From Megaustenia siamemsis (lineage: Eukaryota; Mollusca; Gastropoda; Stylommatophora; Ariophantidae), in contig JAVIAB010000101.1 of the NCBI GenBank assembly GCA_032433765.1, positions 65,478,640-65,542,639 on the forward strand: DNA of 64,000 nt. Reading direction: 5' to 3'. Within the stretch, counting starts at the first letter, position 1. Each line of letters begins with the position of its first letter. A program made the translations under genes and the position numbers. This document shows positions 56,872 to 64,000 of this stretch, piece after piece. Below the pieces are notes generated by a model. The model ran no database searches. It was not told where the DNA came from and saw nothing but the letters and a program-made list of their open reading frames with translations.

Positions 56872-57136
56872 TATAATCACTTATGATAGTGATTCTTTAG
56901 ACAGTAATGACCAAATACTTTTACTATAATCACTTATGATAGTGATTCTTTAGACAGTAATGACCAAATACTTTTACTATAATCACTTATGTTAGTGATT
57001 CTTTAGACAGTAATGACCAAATACTTTTACTATAATCACTTATGATAGTGATTCTTTAGACAGTAATGACCAAATACTTTTACTATAATCACTTATGATA
57101 GTGATTCTTTAGACAGTAATGACCAAATACTTTTTG
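56872..57136. repeat. 53-bp tandem array, five units, each with a small palindrome
   Basis: Units start at 56872, 56925, 56978, 57031 and 57084. They are identical except for one A/T change in the third (CTTATGTTAGT). Each contains AATCACT-TATGAT-AGTGATT, a 7-bp inverted repeat with a 6-base loop. Confidence 0.97.
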
Positions 57137-57534
57137 ACTACTCCTAAATTAATAAAGATGGCTGTCTCCCAACGATAAACATGTTGAACATCTAGATCAT
57201 GTTAGTGGAACTCTGTCAAATAATCATGACAACACCTTTAATACTACCCAGCCATGAGTCATTATTAGTAGTGAAGAATAAAACGGACATAAACACTACA
57301 CTATCACGGACTGTTGCATCCATTATTGCTTAATTCTTTGTTCGTTGTCTAGTCTACATTTCCTTATCATGATTTCTGATTTTAAAATTGCAACGTTTAA
57401 TCTTTCTATTTTCAACCAAGTCATCTGACATATAATTAACATGAAATAATGATAATGTCTGTGCATGGGAGTTGGAGAAAAGTGTGCGTGCGCACGTAGT
57501 TGTTGGTGATGTGAACTAAACAAGAAGAATATTC
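57137..57534. other. No gene seen
   Basis: Nothing recognised. Confidence 0.4.
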
Positions 57535-57712
57535 CATGTGAGAAAAACGTAGGAATAATCCCCGCCATAGAACATATAAAGAAACAACAGATAAAATGGC
57601 TTGGCCACGTGACAAGGCAGAAAGATAAAAACACAACACAACGAGCCTTCAGCAAACGTTGTGAGAATACCAGACCTAATGGTCGACCACGAAAAAGATG
57701 GATGGATGAATA
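57535..57712 (+). mobile_element. LINE-B fragment
   Basis: The plus strand reads AGIIPAIEHIKKQQIKWLGH, then a TRQKDKNTTQRAFSK-like and NGRPRKRWMDEY-like stretch. It is abruptly joined to a LINE-A piece at 57713-57722. Confidence 0.8.
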
Positions 57713-57721
57713 CTTTTTATT

Positions 57722-58095
57722 ATTCCTGAGGTGCATATCCCATCTGATTTTATTTTTGTGTCTAAGTATTTGACGCGTTACACTCGTTTCAGATTTGTCC
57801 TGTTTATTTTTATACTGCATGATTGTGATGATTATTTCTTGGATATGATCATTACTTCTGTTACTCTATATTCAACTGAGACCCTTCTTGTTGCCTTCTG
57901 TTACCATTATGTTTATCATTTCTGTATTTCATTCTCTGTCTATGCTACTAAACTGTTTTATCTGTATAACGGAAATTGTTTATGTTGTGACAGTTGACTT
58001 CAATTCCTTATATCTCTACGATTGATCTCATGATATTTTCGCTGTAAATTGAAAATAGAACCAGCGACTAAATACAACCTTGTCTGTACTATTTT
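57722..58095 (-). mobile_element. LINE-A internal RT fragment
   Basis: Complement of the RT region after the catalytic box (compare 2275-2640): DQTRNE-like, KYLDTKIKSDG-like, with many stops. It lacks a LINE-A 3' end, so it is not a simple 5'-truncated insertion. Confidence 0.75.
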
Positions 58096-58949
58096 ACGGC
58101 CTTGCTAAAAAAAATACCATGGCCACCATCAGCGAGTTGGGTCGCAGTGCGGTCTCTGAGCTTAAACTCACGTTATAAAATATGTTTTGCTATATTAATA
58201 TACTTTAACATATCAAGGCTCGATTTGCAACAAACATTTGTTTTAACCTTTGAACACAAATTATGCTTGAACATTTAATTTTAAAAGATTTCCTCTTTAA
58301 AAAAAATGTGTAAATTTATATAGCATGGATGAGCACAATATAAACATGAACTGTGTACACACTGACAAAACCAGATCTGTCTGTTGACAGACGATAACTG
58401 ATGGCTTGAAATGAGGTGGCGACTGCGCTGATGTGAATTCAAATGTCGACCTTTGGGTGGAAAGGTCTGAGGTTCAAATCCCGCAACAGGAAATAAATAT
58501 ATTTCAAAACTGAATCTTTGTATTCTCCGTCATTTTACATTATCCTGGTCTCTGAGTAGTTAGATTTGGTGTCTGTCCTTCTCAGATGTCGGCAACAACG
58601 GCAGGTCTCGCGTGCATGAACCCTTGGCAGTGTAGAAGTTAAAAAATGTGGGCCTACAATCGCCAACGGTCAAAAATGATTAAGCAGGCAAAACTACCTC
58701 CTCCGAAGACGGATGTGTCAGTCTGAAAGTCGCAGATAAAATGGCTTTGGTGTAAACTAGCGACATAACACAAACATGACCATTTCAAATGCGAACGCTA
58801 AAAAGATGAAGTTAGGCAGAGGCGATTTGGGACATGCTGGCAGTTGCAGAGGAAAGGTTTATGTTGAAAAATAGCTTCTAACAAGAAACTATGATGGGAT
58901 TAGCTTCTTTCTTTAGTTTTAGTTTAAGTTTAGATTATGATGGGAACAT
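58096..58949. other. No gene seen; possible tRNA-like segment
   Basis: At 58410-58490 GTGGCGACTGCGCTGATGTG and then GAGGTTCAAATCCCGCAAC resemble A- and B-box regions of a tRNA-derived repeat, but no second copy is seen. Otherwise nothing recognised. Confidence 0.3.
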
Positions 58950-59126
58950 TAAAAAAAAAAGTAAAGAGCCCCCGTCACGCCAAGTGGCGTACAGGGAATA
59001 TGGTGTTAGTGACCATAAATTGTACAGACCTTCAGCACATGATTTTTGGGGTAATGTGGTCGGTATTACGCCCGTGCCGCTTTTCTTTCACAGAAAAAAG
59101 CCGGTACCCATTTACGGGTGGTTGAA
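58950..59126 (-). mobile_element. SINE copy, 5'-truncated, with target duplication
   Basis: Flanked by ATGATGGGAACAT at 58937-58949 and 59127-59139 (13 bp, perfect). Contains the body from GGGTACCGG to the 3' GTACTTTAC-type end (here GGCTCTTTAC), with an A10 run at the plus-strand left edge. The tRNA head is missing. Confidence 0.93.
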
Positions 59127-59139
59127 ATGATGGGAACAT

Positions 59140-59320
59140 AATCTACTGTTATTGTACTCTCTCACGATGCCACTAATGGATAGCCTCCCATGATTGGCGT
59201 AGTCGTCCGTTTTACAAAATGGGCGCTAACTATCTACCCAATAGGTTATTACCTACGTGGACTACGTAAGAAAGTAAACAAACCCATTGAAGACATAGGA
59301 GATTAACGATCATCTATATG
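59140..59320. other. No gene seen
   Basis: Short spacer; nothing recognised. Confidence 0.4.
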
Positions 59321-59324
59321 CAGA

Positions 59325-60800
59325 CTCTTCTTCTTCTACCTTTTTAGCTCCCAGTGGAGCATAGGTCTTCAACAAACACTTTCCAAGTCGTTCTGTTTTA
59401 TGCCATTCTTTTAAGATCATTCCATGTCTTCCCCATCATCTTCATCTCTGCTTCTATCTGTCTTCTCCAAGAATTCCTTGGTATTCCTCTTTGTCTTTTC
59501 CCCTGGGGATTCCAAAAAAGGGTCTGTTGTGTAATACTCTCAGTTGGCTTCCGTAGTGTGTGTCCTATCCAGTGCCTTCGTCCTCGCTGTATCTCTTTAT
59601 CCACTGGTGTTTGACTGGCACATTTCCATAATTCTATGTTAGTGATTTTGTCCTGCGATTTCCATCCTTTTATTCTGCGTAAGCATCCATTAATGAAAGT
59701 ATGTATCTTTGTGATTGTCAATTTTGTTGTTCTCCATGTTTCACAGCCATATAATAGGACCGACTTAACATCTGAGTTGAAAATTTGTATTTTTGTATTT
59801 AACCTAATTTCATAGGATTTCCATGTTTCCCAGTGCAATGAAAACTCCTCTTGCTTTTGATATCCTTATATGGTATCATTTTCTATTCCTCCCTCTTTAT
59901 CTATATTACTGCGGGGGTTATATGTAAGATTGTACATCTAATAGAGATATTTCTCCTAGTTTTATTTGGTAATTGCGAACTGTTTTAATTCTCATAATGT
60001 TGGTCTTATCTCTATTAATCTTCAGTCCTAGCTGTTGTGATCTCTCATCAAGTATGCTCATTTTATCCTGCATCTGTTGATGGTTGTGTGATAGGAGAGC
60101 TGTGTCATCAGCAAAGTCTAAATCATCCAGTTGTTTGGTCAGTGACCACTGGATTCCATTTCTGTTGTTTTGAGTTATTTTCATAATCCAATCTATGGCC
60201 AGTAGAAAGAGAAATGGAGGCATCCTTGCCTTACTCCTGTTCTTATGTCAAATGCTTCTGTAAGCTGTCCTTCATGCAACACACTACATTTCGTTCCTTC
60301 ATACATTGTTTTTAACAGGTTAATAAACTTTATGGGGATTCCGTAATGACTCAGCAACTTCCAAAGCATTCTTCTGTCTAAACTATCAAATGCCTTTTCG
60401 TAATCTATGAATCATATATAAAGTGGGGATTTTAGTTGTAAACTTTGTTCAACTATTATACGTAGAGTAGTTATTTGATCAGCACATGATCTGTTCTTCC
60501 TAAAACCTGCTTGTTCATCTCTCAAATGTTTCTCTATGGCCTCTTTTAGTCTCTCCAGAATTATTCTGCTTAATATTTTTCCTGGCACTGATAGTAGCAT
60601 AATTCCCCTATAATTTGTGCACTCCTGTAAATTTCCTTTCTTTGGTAGTTTGATCATATAACCTTCTTTCCAGTCTTTAGGTATTTCTTCCCTCTCCCAA
60701 ATTTTATCTAATAGATTATATAGCATCTTGGTAGAGGTGTTAATATCTGCTTTGATGGCTTCCGAGGGAATTTCATCTGGTCCTGTGGCTTTACCATTAT
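59325..60800 (-). pseudogene. LINE-E, 5'-truncated non-LTR retrotransposon
   Basis: Minus-strand frames in order: WEREEIPKDWKEGYMIKLPK, KGNLQECTNYRGIMLLSV and EEQAGFR-like DEQAGFRKNRSCADQITTLR (60726-60412); LDDLDFADDTALLSHN with the FADD catalytic pair (60223-59918); then LLYGCETWRTTK, HWIGHTLRKPTESITQ and KRQRGIPRNSWRRQIEAEMK (59838-59398). Frame breaks at about 60400 and 59900. The 3' end is GAAGAAGAAGAG at 59330. Related to LINE-F but distinct. Confidence 0.85.
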
Positions 60801-60839
60801 ATGCAGACTAGCATGCATTAATAAAAAGAACCAAAATAT

Positions 60840-61515
60840 TACTTAAATAGACTTAACAGCACATGCACTCAATACAACTTGGATTGCAAGAAATCAACAT
60901 CAGCAAAACAGAAGTCAAGAAAATAAGAAAAAGGAAACAGAATATCAACATAACGGCGGGCGGCTGGCAATTAAAACAATTAGAGGAATTGAAGAAAATT
61001 AAGTGAAGGAAATAACTCTCCTCGACGCTGAAAGGCAGATGAGGAAGGAAAGAAGAAGAAGAAGGAGAGGAATTTAAATATACAGGAAGTCTAGTGAGAA
61101 ACGATAGTGTACAGTCAAGAGAAATAGGCGCAATTTCAAGAAAACTTGTCAAATCATAGGGCAACTATCACCACTGTTGTCCAACAAGGAAATAAAAATA
61201 GAGGCAAAAAACACTATATAATACAAAGTTCATTCCAATATTGTGTCAGGAATTTGTTATCTTTTTTCTACACTTAAGAACAATTAGAAAAATGGCAACA
61301 ACAGCGGTGAAATGTATCAGAGGAGTGATGATAAACAGCGTGAGAAATAAATGATAATGAAAAACTGAGGAAAAAATGTAGGAATAGTTCTCGCCATAGA
61401 ATACATAAAGTAACCACAGCTAAAATTGTTCGGCCATGTAATCAGATAAAACAGACCAAAACACAACACAACTATCCTTTAAAAAATCGTTTCGAGAACA
61501 TCTGAAGCAGTGTAT
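60840..61515 (+). pseudogene. LINE-B RT C-terminal copy, with a LINE-B tail piece inserted
   Basis: The plus strand reads INISKTEVKKIRKRKQNINI-like codons, then a stretch at 61010-61070 identical to the LINE-B 3' end (CTCGACGCTGAAAGGCAGAT), then FKYTGSLVRNDSVQSREIGA, a LLSNKEIKIEAK-like stretch and the KIVRPCNQIKQTKTQHNY region. So a second LINE-B 3' end interrupts the first. Confidence 0.65.
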
Positions 61516-62509
61516 TTTGAATCATGCTCTGCCCTTTATTTCATTCACCGTACATGCCCTCGAGTTAGGAGGGAACACATTGACACTGACTTCCACAAAT
61601 CTAAATTCGTGAGCGTATTATACACCATGTGCTGCCGTGTGTCAGGGCAGGATTTGAAGCAGTGATTAATCCGGCTTGATTTATCACTAGCCCAACTGGT
61701 CGAATTGAAGCAGTGATTTCTGTATCAACACTTCCTTGTAGCACTATCTTAAATCATGATGTAACTATATTCGTTTTTACGGCTTCAATTTGAAGCGGTA
61801 TTTGATGCAGTACTTTGTAGCAGAAGATAAGAAGTCTTGTCTTGATGAAGCGCTATACGATCATCTGTTTCCACAGATTTCTTTGTATGATCATATATAC
61901 ATCACCGGATACTTGAACCACCAATGTACCTTAAGTATTTGACCCTTATGGCCTCTGCTCTTTTCACGACCACTGACACGCTCAAGCTTGCAGCGCTTGT
62001 AACTACAATTGGCCTGGTGTGACTGCATGGAACAACAGGGGTAAATCAATTTGCATGTATGCCCTACGTACTTTCTTGGGACCGTGACCAATACAGTGTC
62101 CCGACCTTTTGGAAACTCAAAGCACCAACTGATTCACGATCAAATCTCTCCTCCTGCGTTACTGATAAAACCAGGAACCCGTTCAGTGATACGCAGATTA
62201 CGCACTCTCGGTTTCGTCAGAAAGTGTATGCGAATATCATCAGCGATAGCTTCCACCATGACAGCTACATCTCACATGTCTTTTGACGATTTGTGGTTTC
62301 AACAATCAAACAAAAGATCAATCAACTAACTAACTATTAACTGTTTATTAATTCGAATAACACTTCATGTTAATATTTACATCGATAGGGAAACATTTAT
62401 GGCAGCACGAGCTATCCACAAAGAACTCGTCACACTGATCACCGATCAACTACTCTCTGTCCATCCTTGGCCCAGCTGTTCCTTCACGAAACTCCTACTG
62501 CTCATTTCT
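61516..62509. other. No gene seen
   Basis: Less AT-rich than average from 61900. The phrase GAAGCAGTGAT recurs (61657, 61706), as does GAAGCGGT at 61793. No frame resembles a known protein; the two overlapping plus frames at 62051-62329 are unrecognised. Confidence 0.45.
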
Positions 62510-62992
62510 AACTGTCCACGTCTAACCCTCCACCTCTAACTGTCCACGTCTAACCCTCCACCTCTAACTGTCCACCTCTAACCTTCCACCTCTAACTGTC
62601 CACGTCTAACCCTCCACCTCTAACTGTCCACGTCTAACACTCCACCTCTAACTGTCCACGTCTAACCCTCCACCTCTAACTGTCCACGTCTAACCCTCCA
62701 CCTCTAACTGTCCACGTCTAACCCTCCACCTCTAACTGTCCACGTCTAACCCTCCACCTCTAACCCTCCACCTCTAACCCTCCACCTCTAACTGTCCACG
62801 TCTAACCCTCCACCTCTAACTGTCCACGTCTAACCCTCCACCTCTAACTGTCCACGTCTAACCCTCCACCTCTAACCCTCCACCTCTAACCCTCCACCTC
62901 TAACCCTCCACCTCTAACTGTCCACGTCTAACCCTCCACCTCTAACTGTCCACGTCTAACCCTCCACCTCTAACTGTCCACCTGTAACTGTC
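62510..62992. repeat. 14/28-bp minisatellite
   Basis: Alternating 14-base units CCACGTCTAACCCT and CCACCTCTAACTGT (28-base pair unit), with runs of the CCACCTCTAACCCT form at 62755-62785 and 62865-62915. About 34 units of 14. The TAACCCT core resembles a telomere-like word, but the period is wrong for a telomere repeat. Confidence 0.95.
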
Positions 62993-63194
62993 GTTTCTGC
63001 TACGTCATTCTCCTGTCTACCCTCCCCCCCCACCCCTTTCCATTTGGTGCACCGTTTCTCTCGCTTTCCTCTCAATCTCTTTTGCTCGCTGCGCAACAAT
63101 ATTTCATTCTGACTTCTGCAACTATTTGTTCCACTGTTATACTACACATCCTCCTCTATGCTCCCTGCTACCTCCCTGCTTCACAACAGACTCA

Positions 63195-63310
63195 ATGGGC
63201 GACCAGGAATTGCTGGAACAATTTAATGAAATAATAGGAAATATAGCATTAGAGGCGAACCAAATAGCAACAGACCGCAAATTATCTCCCCTCAACGCTA
63301 ATGAACAAAC
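63195..63310 (+). mobile_element. LINE-B 3' fragment
   Basis: Codons ELLEQFNEIIGNIALEANQI then DRKLSPLNANE, ending near the AACGCTAATGAACAAACGAT form of the LINE-B tail. Confidence 0.65.
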
Positions 63311-63594
63311 GATGAAGACAATAAGTAGAATAAAAAGAATTCTTTTTCACTCAGGAACACAGACTAACAAATCCATACAGGTATTAATCAGATCATTCGT
63401 CAACAAAATATATTAATATAGTATTTTTCGTTCCGGTTTTGCAAAAATAGATTTGGAAAACAAATTAATGTTTGACAAATATGTGTTACATAAGTTGTTA
63501 GAATCATCAACAAAGTAGTATTATGTTTGGGAGAAGCGCCCGAGCTTCGTAACTTTTAAATAATAAATATATGTTATATATATGCAGCAGTAAC

Positions 63595-64000
63595 CTTCGT
63601 CAGTCATAGGTGAAGATGGAATTTGCAGAGCCCCTAGAAATGTTGTTTTTTTCCTCTTCTCTCGCCTTGTATTCTCTTTTTTTTTTTCTATGAATCTGTC
63701 TGCTTCTTGTTTGAGTTGGAGCTTTAGAGTATGTTTCCAAAGATTGCTGTTTCCAGCTATTTCTTCCAGGCTGCAGGGTTTATGTTCAGTCTTCATGTCA
63801 CGTTTATATACGTCTACAAATCGAAGTTTTTGGCTCTCCCTAGTTCTTTTATCCTCTGCTAGTTGTTCGTAGTATATATCTTTTGGTATGCGGCCTTCTT
63901 TCATATGGTGTACGAGGTCAAGGCAGCGTAACCAATTTTCTGAAGGCCTGTGCGAGTGATGACCTCCACGTTTGTCACTTTATCCTTCCAGGTGATACCA
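63595..64000 (-). pseudogene. LINE-C C-terminal region and 3' end, cut by the window edge
   Basis: Open minus frame (63904-63521): KEGRIPKDIYYEQLAEDKRT, KLRFVDVYKRDMKTEHKP and NLWKHTLKLQLKQEADRFIE, matching 23100-23337. The 3' end shares TTTCTAGGGGC with that copy. Upstream of 63904 a frame break leads into ITWKDKVTNVEVITR-like codons that run off the window. Confidence 0.88.

Noticed and set aside
57323..57820. Minus-strand frame of 165 codons
   Set aside because: It crosses the joint of a plus-strand LINE-B piece and a minus-strand LINE-A piece, so it is chimeric noise.
60853..61164. Minus-strand frame of 103 codons, hydrophobic
   Set aside because: Antisense of LINE-B codons read on the plus strand.
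62510..62992. Interstitial telomere
   Set aside because: TAACCCT words occur but are separated by fixed non-telomeric bases in a 14-base period.
1..64000. Endogenous retrovirus or other integrated virus
   Set aside because: No long terminal repeats, and no gag-, protease-, integrase- or capsid-like motifs; all reverse transcriptases seen are of the non-LTR type.

Overview
The window is repeat-rich, AT-rich nuclear DNA from a metazoan, most likely an invertebrate. The evidence is spliced genes with GT/AG junctions, several families of non-LTR retrotransposons (LINEs), a tRNA-headed SINE family, a piggyBac element and long minisatellites. There are no operons or Shine-Dalgarno-led genes. A lophotrochozoan such as a mollusc would fit this repeat mix, but the sequence does not fix the phylum.

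The main structure is a large imperfect palindrome. The left arm (1-15747, cut by the window edge) and the right arm (20654-30094) are inverted copies separated by a 4.9 kb spacer. Each arm carries the same gene in the same order. First comes a long exon coding for an N-terminal domain and many ankyrin repeats (left 13747-11371 minus, right 24567-26843 plus). Next comes a second exon made of or ending after 16-residue Ser/Glu/Ala repeats (left 1332-477 minus, right 29506-29779 plus). Splice donors, acceptors and reading phases agree in both arms. On the right, the chain continues in phase into a third candidate exon (34473-34669) and perhaps into small ones near 43439 and 47529. The ankyrin exon has frameshifts in both arms, one shared and two private to each, almost all in homopolymer runs. 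They are therefore either pseudogene copies or contain assembly errors. A third, intronless ankyrin gene of the same family (53298-55142) has a single in-frame stop.

The arms have been remodelled since duplication. In the left intron sits a nearly complete RTE-like LINE (here LINE-A, 1752-10237 minus), split by a 5.0 kb piggyBac element (3492-8524, TTAA target duplicated) and by a small retroposon (9639-9849). The piggyBac transposase gene has about 40 tandem 63-bp coding units, including an 828-bp higher-order duplication of 14 units. The right arm took in a LINE-C copy itself split by a short terminal-inverted-repeat DNA element. Core parts of the arms (about 10.2-14.4 kb against 24.0-28.0 kb) look clearly more alike than the outer and inner parts.

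The spacer and everything after 30.1 kb are mostly nested or truncated retrotransposons. These are LINE-A (TGATGA tail), LINE-B, LINE-C, LINE-D (also TGATGA-tailed), LINE-E, LINE-F (ATAG tail), a Tx1/L1-like LINE, an unclassified repeat X, an unclassified repeat G with a conserved minus-strand peptide, and a SINE whose copies have 12-14 bp target duplications. The family letters are local labels. Two further large tandem arrays stand out: a 66-bp minisatellite of about 39 units (37190-39800) built from codons of a LINE reverse transcriptase, and a 14/28-bp array at 62510-62992. All identity levels are judged by eye; no alignment or database search was run.
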